Source of the DNA: Actinomycetota bacterium
GTDB taxonomy: Bacteria; Actinomycetota; Acidimicrobiia; Acidimicrobiales; Iamiaceae
Length of the DNA stretch: 10,438 nt
Direction of reading: 5' to 3'
Assembly: GCA_017882935.1 (NCBI GenBank)
Contig: JADGOP010000044.1
Coordinates: 1-10,438, forward strand
The first letter of the stretch is position 1, and each line of letters opens with the position of its first letter. Shown here in pieces: positions 1 to 7,193 of the stretch. A program made the translations under genes and the position numbers. Under the pieces are notes generated by a model. That model was not told where the DNA came from and ran no database searches. It was given only the letters and a program-made list of their open reading frames with translations.

Positions 1-3000
1 TCCTTGATGAGCACCTTGAAGCTCTCGGGGATGCCCGGCTCGGGGATGTTCTCGCCCTTGACGATGGCCTCGTAGACCTTCACGCGGCCGAGCACGTCGT
101 CGGACTTGATGGTGAGCAGCTCCTGCAGGCAGTACGCCGCGCCGTAGGCCTCGAGGGCCCATACCTCCATCTCACCGAAGCGCTGCCCACCGAACTGGGC
201 CTTCCCGCCGAGGGGCTGCTGGGTGATCATCGAGTAGGGGCCGGTCGACCGGGCGTGGATCTTGTCGTCGACGAGGTGGTGGAGCTTGAGGATGTACATG
301 TACCCGACGGTGATCGGGTTGTCGTACGGCTCACCGGTGCGCCCGTTGAAGAGCGTGGTCTTGCCGTCGAGCTGGATCAGCCGGCCGTCCTCGCCGTACT
401 CGGGGTAGGGCGACTCGGGGTGCAGGTTCGCGAAGATCCGCTGGATCGTCGGGTGCTTGCCGGCCTTCTCCACCTCGTCCCAGTGCGCGCCGTCGAACAC
501 CGGCGTGGCGATGAGGGTGGAGGGGCGGGTGTTGGGCCGGGTCTTCGACTCGATGCCGCGGACCGGGGCCTCGCCCACCTCGTCGCGCCCGTCGACGCCG
601 TCCCAACCCCAGCGGGCCGCGTAGCCCAGGTGGGCTTCGAGGACCTGGCCGACGTTCATGCGGGACGGCACACCGAGGGGGTTGAGGATGATGTCGACGG
701 CGCTGCCGTCGGCGAGGAAGGGCATGTCCTCGATCGGGAGGATCTTGGAGATGACGCCCTTGTTGCCGTGGCGGCCGGCGAGCTTGTCGCCCACGCTGAT
801 CTTGCGCTTCTGGGCCACGTAGACCCGGACCAGCTGGTTCACGCCGGGGGGCAGCTCGTGGCTGTCCTCACGGGTGAAGACCTTGACGTCGATGACCTTG
901 CCCTCTTCGCCGTGGGGCACCTTGAGGGAGGTGTCGCGCACCTCGCGGGCCTTCTCGCCGAAGATCGCCCGCAGGAGGCGCTCCTCGGGGGTGAGCTCGG
1001 TCTCGCCCTTGGGGGTGACCTTGCCCACCAGCACGTCGCCGGTGCTGACCTCGGCGCCGACGCGGATGATGCCGCGCTCGTCGAGGTCCTTGAGGATGTC
1101 CTCGGAGAGGTTGGGGATGTCGCGGGTGATCTCTTCGGGACCGAGCTTGGTGTCGCGGGCGTCGATCTCGTGCTCGTGGATGTGGATCGACGTGAGCACG
1201 TCGTCCTTCACCAGGCGCTCCGAGAGGATGATGGCGTCCTCGAAGTTGTAGCCCTCCCACGGCATGAAGGCCACGAGCAGGTTCTTGCCGAGGGCCAGCT
1301 CACCGTTGTCGGTGGACGGGCCGTTGGCGAGCAGGTCGCCCTTGCGGATCTTGTCGCCCTGGGCGACGAGCGGCTTCTGGTTGATGCAGGTGTCCTGGTT
1401 GGACCGCTCGAAGCGCAGCAGCTTGTAGACCTTGCGGCCCTCGCTCTTGTACTCGACGGTGATCGAGTCGCCCGACAGCGCGGTGACCACGCCGTCGTCG
1501 GTGGCGATGAGCATGTCGGCGGCGTCGCGGGCCGCACGGGCCTCGATGCCGGTGCCGATGTAGGGGGCCTCGGCCGACAGCAGGGGCACGGCTTGGCGCT
1601 GCATGTTGGCGCCCATGAGCGCCCGGTTGGCGTCGTCGTGCTCGAGGAACGGGATCAGGGCGGTGGCCACCGAGATGATCTGCTTCGGGGACACGTCCAT
1701 GAGCTGGACCTCGTTGGGCGGCACCTCCGACACGTCGGTGGTGGCACCGAAGAACGACTCACGCTCGAGCTGGAGCTTGAGGTCGCCCAGGGTCGCCGAC
1801 TGCGGCGAGCGCCGCACCAGCACCGCGTCGCGGGTGAAGTTGCCGCTGTCGTCGACCGCGGCGTTGGCCTGGGCGACGACGTAGAGCTCCTCCTCGTCGG
1901 CCGAGAGGTAGTCGATCTGGTCGGTGACCCGACCGTTCTCGACCCGGCGGTACGGCGTCTCGATGAAGCCGAACTCGTTGACCCGGGCGAAGGTGGCCAG
2001 GGCGCCGATGAGGCCGATGTTGGGGCCTTCCGGCGTCTCGATGGGGCACATCCGGCCGTAGTGGCTGAAGTGCACGTCGCGCACCTCGAAGCCGGCACGC
2101 TCACGGCTGAGGCCACCCGGGCCGAGCGCCGAGAGGCGACGGCGGTGGGTGAGGCCCGACAGGGGGTTCACCTGGTCCATGAACTGGGAGAGCTGGCTGG
2201 TGCCGAAGAACTCCTTGATGGCCGCGACCACGGGGCGGATGTTGATGAGCGTCTGCGGCGTGATGGCTTCGACGTCCTGGGTGGTCATGCGCTCGCGGAC
2301 GACCCGCTCCATGCGGCTCAGGCCGATGCGGACCTGGTTCTGGATCAGCTCGCCGACCGACCGGATGCGCCGGTTGGCGAAGTGGTCCTGGTCGTCGAGG
2401 CGGTAGCCCGGCTGGGCGTTGACGAGGTGCAGCAGGTAGGTGCACGCCGCGAGGACCTCGCAGCGGCTCAGCACCGGCTGGCCCGGCTCGGGCCGGTCGA
2501 GCTCGAGCATGGGAAACAGGTCGGCGAGGCGGTCGAGCTCCGGGCCGAGCTTGCGGTCGAGCTTGTAGCGCCCCACCCGGCTCAGGTCGTAGCGACGGCT
2601 CTCGAAGAAGGCGTTGCGGAAGTAGGCACGGGCCGACTCCACCGACGGCGGCTCACCGGGACGGGCCCGCTTGTAGATCTCGAGCAGGGCCTCCTCCTGG
2701 GTGGGGGCCAGCTCACGGTCCTTCTCCCACTGACCCTCGAGGAAGTCGAAGTGGCGCACGAAGGCCTCGAGGAAGCCGGGGGTGTTCTCCTCGTCGTAGC
2801 CGAGCGCCCGCAGCAGCACGAACAGGCTGAGGCGACGCTTGCGCGCCACCCGGGTGCCGGCGGTGATGTCCTTGCCGGGCTTCTGCTCGACGTCGAACTC
2901 GATCCACTCACCCCGGTAGGGGTGCACCGTGCCGGTGACCAGCTGGTGCTTGGCCAGGTTGCGGAGGCGGTAGCGCTCGCCCGGCTGGAAGATGACGCCG

Positions 3001-3428
3001 GGGGACCGCACGAGCTGCGACACCACGACGCGCTCGGTGCCGTTGATCACGAACGTGCCCTTGTCGGTCATCATGGGGAAGTCACCCATGAAGACCGTCT
3101 GCTCCTTGATCTCACCCGTGGTGGCGTTGATGAACCGGGCCCGCACGAAGATCGGGGCGGAGAAGGTCATGTCCTTCTCCTTGCACTCCTCGACCGAGAA
3201 CTTCGGCGGTGGCCGCAGGTCCTCGTCGTCGGGGTCGAACTCCAGTTCGAGCTGCAGGGTCTCGGTGAAGTCCTTGATCGGGGAGATGTCGCGGAACGTG
3301 TCCGCCAACCCCTGGTGCAGGAACCATTCGAACGATTCGCGTTGGATCGCGATCAGATCCGGGAGGGGCAACACCTCGGGCAGGTTGCCGAACGAATAGC
3401 GATCGCGAAGCGTGGAGCGAGCAGGCAA
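1..3428 (-). CDS. rpoB: RNA polymerase beta subunit, 3'-truncated by window edge
   Basis: Catalytic beta subunit of DNA-dependent RNA polymerase. About 1142 codons are present, reading from 3428 down to the window edge; the actinobacterial protein is about 1170 residues, so roughly 50 C-terminal residues are missing. The chosen start is TTG (3428-3426), with GAGGAG six nt upstream, and the protein opens [20 protein letters not shown]; no ATG gives a better start. Visible landmarks are the N-terminal SFEWFL block, the rifampicin region (residues about 409-435, with D418, H428 and S433 matching E. coli D516, H526 and S531), [12 protein letters not shown], the [12 protein letters not shown] block, the catalytic-loop motif [14 protein letters not shown], and the C-terminal [19 protein letters not shown] and [20 protein letters not shown] blocks. 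Retention of D418, H428 and S433 suggests rifampicin sensitivity (inference). The gene has its own promoters in the 374-nt gap upstream. Departures from consensus are V420, F454 and a short insertion near 541-559. Confidence 0.98.
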   Translation of the reverse strand, partial: MPARSTLRDRYSFGNLPEVLPLPDLIAIQRESFEWFLHQGLADTFRDISPIKDFTETLQLELEFDPDDEDLRPPPKFSVEECKEKDMTFSAPIFVRARFINATTGEIKEQTVFMGDFPMMTDKGTFVINGTERVVVSQLVRSPGVIFQPGERYRLRNLAKHQLVTGTVHPYRGEWIEFDVEQKPGKDITAGTRVARKRRLSLFVLLRALGYDEENTPGFLEAFVRHFDFLEGQWEKDRELAPTQEEALLEIYKRARPGEPPSVESARAYFRNAFFESRRYDLSRVGRYKLDRKLGPELDRLADLFPMLELDRPEPGQPVLSRCEVLAACTYLLHLVNAQPGYRLDDQDHFANRRIRSVGELIQNQVRIGLSRMERVVRERMTTQDVEAITPQTLINIRPVVAAIKEFFGTSQLSQFMDQVNPLSGLTHRRRLSALGPGGLSRERAGFEVRDVHFSHYGRMCPIETPEGPNIGLIGALATFARVNEFGFIETPYRRVENGRVTDQIDYLSADEEELYVVAQANAAVDDSGNFTRDAVLVRRSPQSATLGDLKLQLERESFFGATTDVSEVPPNEVQLMDVSPKQIISVATALIPFLEHDDANRALMGANMQRQAVPLLSAEAPYIGTGIEARAARDAADMLIATDDGVVTALSGDSITVEYKSEGRKVYKLLRFERSNQDTCINQKPLVAQGDKIRKGDLLANGPSTDNGELALGKNLLVAFMPWEGYNFEDAIILSERLVKDDVLTSIHIHEHEIDARDTKLGPEEITRDIPNLSEDILKDLDERGIIRVGAEVSTGDVLVGKVTPKGETELTPEERLLRAIFGEKAREVRDTSLKVPHGEEGKVIDVKVFTREDSHELPPGVNQLVRVYVAQKRKISVGDKLAGRHGNKGVISKILPIEDMPFLADGSAVDIILNPLGVPSRMNVGQVLEAHLGYAARWGWDGVDGRDEVGEAPVRGIESKTRPNTRPSTLIATPVFDGAHWDEVEKAGKHPTIQRIFANLHPESPYPEYGEDGRLIQLDGKTTLFNGRTGEPYDNPITVGYMYILKLHHLVDDKIHARSTGPYSMITQQPLGGKAQFGGQRFGEMEVWALEAYGAAYCLQELLTIKSDDVLGRVKVYEAIVKGENIPEPGIPESFKVLIK

Positions 3429-3531
3429 GGACGTCTCCTCGAGGAGGTTCAGGCGTGGGCGGCCGGCCGGGGACGCGCGACTACACCCAGCAAACGGGAG
3501 GGGACAGCAGGCGCGACCACGGCAACAGGCG

Positions 3532-3560
3532 ATCCTAGAGCGCGCTGACCCAGAGGGCAA
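3532..3560 (-). promoter_or_regulatory. Proximal sigma70-type promoter P2 of rpoB
   Basis: On the minus strand, TTGCCC (3560-3555) and TAGGAT (3537-3532) are separated by 17 nt. Predicted initiation near 3525 gives a leader of about 97 nt. The -10 TAGGAT is good and the -35 is moderate. Together with P1 it would form a tandem promoter pair about 94 nt apart, a common arrangement for actinobacterial rpoB. The remaining sequence of the 3429-3802 gap contains no credible gene. Confidence 0.5.
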
Positions 3561-3625
3561 CTTCGAGAACACGAAGGCCCCTGAGACGGGGGATCAACCA
3601 CTGCTGCCCCGTTCAGTTGGGCCAA

Positions 3626-3654
3626 ACCGTAAGCGGAGCGGCCCGTCAGGTCAA
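3626..3654 (-). promoter_or_regulatory. Distal sigma70-type promoter P1 of rpoB
   Basis: On the minus strand, a -35 element TTGACC (3654-3649) is followed after exactly 17 nt by a -10 element TACGGT (3631-3626). This is a close match to the housekeeping consensus in otherwise GC-rich sequence. The predicted start near 3619 would give a leader of about 190 nt before the rpoB TTG. It lies downstream of the lipoprotein gene and its palindromic element, so rpoB need not depend on read-through from rplJ-rplL. No experimental support is visible. Confidence 0.6.
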
Positions 3655-3697
3655 GCACTTGTGACGAAGGGTGCGACCTACGTCACGCGGCTGCGGC

Positions 3698-3808
3698 GGC
3701 GCCAGCCGGAGCAGCACCGACCGTGAGACCCGGATGGCGGAGCCGCACGTGCGGAGCAGGTGCCGGTGTCACGGGAGGCGCCAGCCGGAGCAGGCGCCGA
3801 TGTCACTG
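3698..3808. repeat. Imperfect palindrome flanked by a perfect 17-bp direct repeat
   Basis: A perfect 17-bp direct repeat, GGCGCCAGCCGGAGCAG, occurs at 3698-3714 and 3777-3793. Between the copies lies a nested inverted repeat: outer arms 3721-3733 (CCGTGAGACCCGG) and 3763-3774 (CCGGTGTCACGG), centred on a perfect 12-bp palindrome CCGCACGTGCGG at 3743-3754. A further degenerate direct repeat joins 3752-3774 with 3787-3809 (GGAGCAG followed by GCCG and TGTCAC). The element overlaps the stop codon of the lipoprotein gene and sits upstream of the rpoB promoters. It may terminate the lipoprotein transcript, since minus-strand RNA would fold strongly, but no U-tract follows. It may alternatively be a small dispersed palindromic repeat. 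The structure is directly visible; the role is inferred. Confidence 0.65.
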
Positions 3809-4774
3809 GGCGTTCTGGGCCTGGTAGCTGTTGGCCGCGACCTTCTGGCCGGCTTCGACGACCACCTCGAAGTCGCTGCCGTGGATGGTGCCGAGCGTGG
3901 CGAGGGCGTCGTTGTTCCAGCGGGCATCGGGCTCGCCGCTGATGTACCAGGCCGAGCCGTTGTCGGCGACGATCGCGCCGTACGTCTGCAGGGCCTTGGC
4001 GATCGGCACGATCGAGGGGTCGAGGTGGCTCAGGTCGGCCGTCGACTTCAGCCGGATGCGCGTGCCCATGGGCGGACCGCCCGTCCCGTGCTTCGCCTGG
4101 TGCGAGGCGGGCCAGAGGTAGGCGGCCGCGGTGGCCGGGATCGTCATGCGGATCACGTGGTTCACCGCGCCCGCGTGCACCTCGTCGTAGCGGACCAGCC
4201 CGGGCAGGATCGGCAGGCCCGCAGCGTCGCTCGAGGTCCAGGTGTCGGGTCGCATGGCGTTGGAGCGCATGTCCCAGATCGCGCCCGAGTAGGCGTTCCA
4301 GGTGCCGTCGGCGTTCGGGTAGGCGTTGCCGATCTCGTAGAGCTTGCAGTTGTCACCGTCGACGACGACGACGTGGCGGTCGCCGGTGCTGGTCGGCCCG
4401 CCCTCGATGAGCGCGTTCGCCGGGATGGGGTACGGCCCGGCATCGCTCTCGCCCGGCTCGGAGAAGGTCACGTGCACCTTGGGCTGCGTGCCCGGCACCA
4501 CGTTGTAGGGGATGCCGATGGGCTCGCCCAGGTACAGGCCCGAGCCGAAGTCGGCGTGCAGGTGGGACGAGGCGCCGATGCTGTTGACGATGCTGGTGGA
4601 ACTCGGGTCGACCGGCAGGTCCGACGCGGTCCCCCGCCAGAACGAGTTGGCGGGCGTGACGTTGCAGCTGGTCCCGCCCTTGAGTGGCGAGAACGGGATG
4701 CACCCCGCCGTGATCAGCCCCAGACCCACCAGGGCCACGACCGCTGCCGCCCCGACCCGTGCGCGCGTGCTCAT
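3803..4774 (-). CDS. Secreted lipoprotein of unknown function
   Basis: A 323-residue protein with a classic lipoprotein signal: basic n-region (MSTRARV), Ala/Val/Leu-rich h-region and lipobox LITAGC, giving acylated Cys25. It is therefore probably anchored on the outer face of the membrane. The mature part is globular with no further membrane span. Its distinctive blocks are NSFWRGTASDLPVD (from residue 43), ADFGSGLYLGEPIGIPY, GDRHVVVVDGDNCKLYEI, LPILPGLVRYDEV, PPMGTRIRLK and ADNGSAWYISGEP. These resemble a family of secreted bacterial proteins of unknown function that I recall but cannot name; no catalytic motif is evident to me. No strong Shine-Dalgarno precedes the ATG at 4774. It interrupts the usual rplL-rpoB junction and is bounded by palindromic elements on both sides, which suggests insertion as a unit. 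Confidence 0.88.
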   Translation of the reverse strand: MSTRARVGAAAVVALVGLGLITAGCIPFSPLKGGTSCNVTPANSFWRGTASDLPVDPSSTSIVNSIGASSHLHADFGSGLYLGEPIGIPYNVVPGTQPKVHVTFSEPGESDAGPYPIPANALIEGGPTSTGDRHVVVVDGDNCKLYEIGNAYPNADGTWNAYSGAIWDMRSNAMRPDTWTSSDAAGLPILPGLVRYDEVHAGAVNHVIRMTIPATAAAYLWPASHQAKHGTGGPPMGTRIRLKSTADLSHLDPSIVPIAKALQTYGAIVADNGSAWYISGEPDARWNNDALATLGTIHGSDFEVVVEAGQKVAANSYQAQNAQ

Positions 4775-4811
4775 GGCGACTCATCGGCGCCACGCGCCGC
4801 CCCCTTGACGC

Positions 4812-4860
4812 GTTTCGGGGACGCCTCCAGTGCGATGTGCACCGAAAGCGTCCCCGAAAC
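4812..4860. repeat. Perfect 13-bp inverted repeat downstream of rplL
   Basis: GTTTCGGGGACGC at 4812-4824 is exactly complementary to GCGTCCCCGAAAC at 4848-4860. The 23-nt loop contains its own small inverted repeat (GTGC 4830-4833 with GCAC 4839-4842). On the minus strand it lies between rplL and the lipoprotein start and could act as a second hairpin of the rplL terminator. The absence of a U-run and the long structured loop also fit a dispersed palindromic repeat. It forms the upstream boundary of the lipoprotein cassette. Confidence 0.75.
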
Positions 4861-4872
4861 CTGTGGGTGGGT

Positions 4873-4891
4873 GTCCGGGCGTGGCCCGGAC
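4873..4891 (-). terminator. GC-rich hairpin terminator after rplL
   Basis: A perfect 8-bp inverted repeat (GTCCGGGC at 4873-4880, GCCCGGAC at 4884-4891) with a 3-nt loop begins three nt past the rplL stop codon. It has no downstream U-tract, so it fits the U-less hairpins proposed as terminators in high-GC actinobacteria or a 3'-end stabilising structure. Its position makes partial termination of the rplJ-rplL transcript plausible. Confidence 0.5.
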
Positions 4892-4894
4892 GGA

Positions 4895-5281
4895 CTACTT
4901 GAGCTCGACGGTGGCGCCGGCGCCCTCGAGGGCGGCCTTGGCCTTCTCGGCGTCGTCCTTCGAGGCCTTCTCGAGGATCGACTTGGGGGCGCTGTCGACC
5001 AGCTCCTTGGCCTCCTTCAGGCCCAGGTTGGTCAGCGAGCGCACCTCCTTGATGACGTTGATCTTCTTCTCGCCCGACGAGATGAGGACGACGTCGAACT
5101 CGTCCTTCTCGTCCTCGGCGGCAGCGTCGCTGCCGCCCCCACCGGCGGGCGCGGCAGCGGCCGCGGCGACCGGAGCGGCCGCGGTGACGCCGAAGCGCTC
5201 TTCGAAGGCGCTGAGCAGCTCGCTCAGCTCCAGGACGGTGAGGCTCGAGATGTCGTCGAGGATCTGTTCAGTGGTGGCCAT
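4895..5281 (-). CDS. rplL: 50S ribosomal protein L7/L12
   Basis: A 128-residue acidic stalk protein. The N-terminal dimerisation and L10-binding domain is residues 1-33 ([20 protein letters not shown]), followed by an Ala/Gly-rich hinge of about 34-58, then the C-terminal factor-binding domain of about 59-128. That last domain carries the [14 protein letters not shown] signature helix that contacts EF-Tu, EF-G and IF2. Length is normal for the family. The ATG at 5281 lies three nt beyond the rplJ stop codon, and AGGAG sits 9 nt upstream inside the rplJ end, so the two genes are translationally linked. It supplies multiple copies of L12 to the L10 stalk base. A hairpin directly follows the TAG stop. 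Confidence 0.98.
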   Translation of the reverse strand: MATTEQILDDISSLTVLELSELLSAFEERFGVTAAAPVAAAAAAPAGGGGSDAAAEDEKDEFDVVLISSGEKKINVIKEVRSLTNLGLKEAKELVDSAPKSILEKASKDDAEKAKAALEGAGATVELK

Positions 5282-5284
5282 GGT

Positions 5285-6001
5285 TCAGCTCTCCTGCGTG
5301 GGTTCGGCCGCGGCGGCCGCGGTGTCGTCGGTGGCTTCAGCAGCCGGGGTGTCGTCGGCAGCTTCCGCGGCCGGTTCTGGGGTGGCCTCGGGGGCCGGGG
5401 TGTCGTCGGTGGCGGGCGCGGCAGCCTCGGCGGGAGCGGCGGGCTCGGCCTCGGCCGGGACACCGCCCTTCTCGTCGATGAGCGCCTTGAGCCCGTAGGC
5501 CAGGTTGCGGGGCAGTGCCTGCAACAGGCCGGCCAGCTGGACCATGGGGGCAGCGATGCCTCCGGCCAGGCGTGCCAGCAGCTCCTCGCGGGGAGCCACG
5601 TCGGCGAGCGCCCGGGCCTGGTCGGCGCCGAGGACCTTGTCGCCGAGCACGCCGCCCTTGATGATCAGGCTGGGGTTGGTGCGGGCGAAGTCGCGCAGGG
5701 CCTTCGCCACCGTCACGGCGTCTCCGGGCGTCCCGTCGGGGCGCTCGGTGACGAAGGTGATGGCGGTGGGGCCGGTGAGCAGGTCGTCGACGGCGAGGCC
5801 GGCGTTGCTGGCCGCGAAGCGGACGAGCGTGTTCTTGTAGACCTTGTACTCGCCACCTGCGTCGCGCAGGGCACGTCGCAACGTTGCGAGCGCGGCCACG
5901 TCGAGACCGCGGTACTCCGTGAGCAGCACGGCATCGGCCGCGGTCAGCTTGCGGCTGACCTCGTCGACCACCGCGACCTTCTCCGGTCGTGGGTTCTCCA
6001 T
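5285..6001 (-). CDS. rplJ: 50S ribosomal protein L10, with long acidic tail
   Basis: Stalk-base protein that binds 23S rRNA and carries the L7/L12 dimers, and in many bacteria represses its own operon. The start is the ATG at 6001 (MENPRPEK), chosen because AAAGGAGG (6014-6007) lies five nt upstream; longer in-frame extensions lack this signal and do not resemble L10. The rRNA-binding domain covers residues 1 to about 125 (LTEYRGLDV, YKVYKNTLVRFA), and L12-binding helices follow to about 180. The protein is 238 residues, against about 165-180 usually. The excess is a low-complexity Ala/Glu/Pro/Thr/Asp tail (about 183-238) containing three (A/T)DDT units. Such a tail may be an alternative acidic appendage near the L12 stalk (inference). 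Confidence 0.96.
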   Translation of the reverse strand: MENPRPEKVAVVDEVSRKLTAADAVLLTEYRGLDVAALATLRRALRDAGGEYKVYKNTLVRFAASNAGLAVDDLLTGPTAITFVTERPDGTPGDAVTVAKALRDFARTNPSLIIKGGVLGDKVLGADQARALADVAPREELLARLAGGIAAPMVQLAGLLQALPRNLAYGLKALIDEKGGVPAEAEPAAPAEAAAPATDDTPAPEATPEPAAEAADDTPAAEATDDTAAAAAEPTQES

Positions 6002-6025
6002 CGGCGCCTCCTTTCTCGTGTCGTG

Positions 6026-6157
6026 GGCGGATGCTTGCGAAAACCACGTCGAGGTGCTCGCAGACGCGAACACCTCGGGGTTGCGAAGCGTCCGCCTCAT
6101 CGGGCGAGCCCAGGGGGCTCCTTCGGCACCGAGGTGCACCGGATTTCTACGGCGAGA
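6026..6157 (-). promoter_or_regulatory. rplJ 5' leader with candidate L10-responsive attenuator
   Basis: Minus-strand RNA upstream of rplJ contains several structures. A 12-bp hairpin (arms 6077-6066 and 6061-6050, loop of four, one G-U pair) is followed six nt later by four U residues at 6043-6040. Outer arms 6096-6081 and 6041-6026 are also complementary (13 of 16). A small hairpin lies at 6120-6106 (GAGCCC, 3-nt loop, GGGCTC). Upstream, CACCTCGG (6136-6129) is perfectly complementary to CCGAGGTG (6078-6071), the 5' arm of the 12-bp hairpin, so the two pairings exclude each other. CCGTAGA (6153-6147) resembles the conserved start of L10 leaders as I remember them. Position and architecture fit autogenous control by L10-L12; the exact fold is inferred. 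Confidence 0.6.
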
Positions 6158-6258
6158 ACAGGGATGCAGTTGTCGAGCGGGCAACGCTAGCCGGTCGCTT
6201 GCCCGGCCCGAAATCGGCGGAACGACTACCGTGCGGCCACTCGAACAAGGGGCCGTCG

Positions 6259-6516
6259 ATGCGACGGACGGCAGTGGTCATGGCGATGGTCGTCGTGCTG
6301 GCGCTCGTGCTCGCCGCCTGCGATTGGTACCAGCCCCCGTCAGCGATCCTCGTTCTTTGCACGGAACCCCACCCAGGAGGGGGAGTTTCCTTCAAAGAAA
6401 GGGTGAGGGGGTCAGGCGGGGACCTCGTCGGGCTTGAGCCGGGCGGGGTCGATCTTGATGCCGGGGCCCATGGTCGACGACACGCCGATGCGGCGCAGGT
6501 AGCGACCCTTGGCTGA
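6259..6516 (+). CDS. Small lipoprotein-like ORF, possibly a gene remnant
   Basis: This is the only plausible plus-strand coding sequence, 85 residues. It begins [12 protein letters not shown] and has a textbook lipoprotein signal: basic start, hydrophobic run of 16 residues and lipobox LVLAAC with Cys21. AAGGGG lies six nt upstream of the ATG. Beyond about residue 51 the frame runs antisense into the 3' end of rplA, and the mature part matches no family I know, so it could be a truncated or decayed lipoprotein whose genuine end has been lost. Its codons (GTT CTT TGC, AAA GAA AGG) are less GC-rich at third positions than the neighbours. It lies divergent from rplJ and convergent with rplA. The signal peptide is the main evidence; chance cannot be excluded. 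Confidence 0.4.
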   Translation: MRRTAVVMAMVVVLALVLAACDWYQPPSAILVLCTEPHPGGGVSFKERVRGSGGDLVGLEPGGVDLDAGAHGRRHADAAQVATLG

Positions 6517-7119
6517 GGCGGGCTTGGCCCGGTACAGCTCCTCCATCACGGCCTGCAGGTTGGCCTGCAGCGCGTCGGGGGTGAAGCTCACCTTGCCGAG
6601 CGGCACGTGGACGTTGCCGTAGCGGTCGGTGCGGTACTCGACCTTGCCGCCCTTGAACTCCTCGACGGCCTTGGCGACGTCGGTGGTGACGGTGCCGGTC
6701 TTGGGGTTCGGCATGAGGCCACGCGGGCCCAGCACCCGACCGAGCTTGCCGACCTGCGGCATGAGGTCGGGCGTGGCGATGGCCACGTCGAAGTCGAGCA
6801 TGCCGCCCTCGACCTGGGTCACGAGGTCGTCGGCGCCCACGTGGTCGGCGCCGGCCTCGCGGGCGGCCGTGGCCGCCTCGCCGGCGGCGAACACCGCGAC
6901 ACGCACGTCGCGACCGGTGCCCGACGGCAGCGCGACCGTGCCGCGGACCATCTGGTCGGCCTTGCGAGGGTCGACGCCGAGGCGCACCGCGAGCTCGACG
7001 GTCTCGTCGAACTTCGCCGTGGCCAGGCTCTTCACCAGGTCGACGGCCTCGGGGCCGCTGTGGAGGTGGTCGGGGTCGAATCGCTTCGCCGCGTCGCTGT
7101 ACCGCTTGCCCTTCGCCAT
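6412..7119 (-). CDS. rplA: 50S ribosomal protein L1
   Basis: A 235-residue protein, the normal length, that binds 23S rRNA at the L1 stalk and helps move the deacylated tRNA out of the E site. In many bacteria it also represses its own mRNA. Visible features are the N-terminal [10 protein letters not shown], the [20 protein letters not shown] motif, and the family signature [20 protein letters not shown] at about 124-143. The C-terminal domain I segment is [19 protein letters not shown] and ends [19 protein letters not shown] precedes the ATG by five nt. It lies 74 nt after rplK, presumably in the same transcript; I could not identify an L1-binding stem there. After the stop codon, an imperfect stem (CCTCACCC with GGGTGGGG, one G-U, long loop) could act as a weak terminator. 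Confidence 0.97.
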   Translation of the reverse strand: MAKGKRYSDAAKRFDPDHLHSGPEAVDLVKSLATAKFDETVELAVRLGVDPRKADQMVRGTVALPSGTGRDVRVAVFAAGEAATAAREAGADHVGADDLVTQVEGGMLDFDVAIATPDLMPQVGKLGRVLGPRGLMPNPKTGTVTTDVAKAVEEFKGGKVEYRTDRYGNVHVPLGKVSFTPDALQANLQAVMEELYRAKPASAKGRYLRRIGVSSTMGPGIKIDPARLKPDEVPA

Positions 7120-7193
7120 GATGGCTCCCTCAACTGGTCAGCCGCCGGGCGAGGTGGTCCCGGTCGGCACGGATGGATGGAACTGGTGGTGGG

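Noticed and set aside
255..3548. 1097-codon open frame on the plus strand opposite rpoB
   Set aside because: It is an exact antisense of rpoB in a GC-rich genome where stops are rare. The translation is Asp/Val/Leu/Glu/His-rich with no family motif, while the minus strand encodes a fully conserved RpoB.
3698..3793. CRISPR-like repeat
   Set aside because: There are only two exact 17-bp copies, with a palindrome rather than unique spacers between them and no cas genes nearby.
6002..6184. Upstream extension of rplJ to an ATG at 6184
   Set aside because: The extension runs through the leader hairpins and has no L10 similarity. AAAGGAGG directly before the ATG at 6001 fixes the start.
3671..6190. 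839-codon plus-strand open frame across the lipoprotein, rplL and rplJ
   Set aside because: It is antisense to three recognisable genes and to hairpin regions, with biased low-complexity composition and no credible start.
7131..7187. Repeated AACTGGT (7131-7137 and 7181-7187) in the rplK-rplA spacer as an L1 regulatory site
   Set aside because: Seven-base direct repeats are weak evidence, and I could not fold them into the known L1-binding stem with an asymmetric loop.
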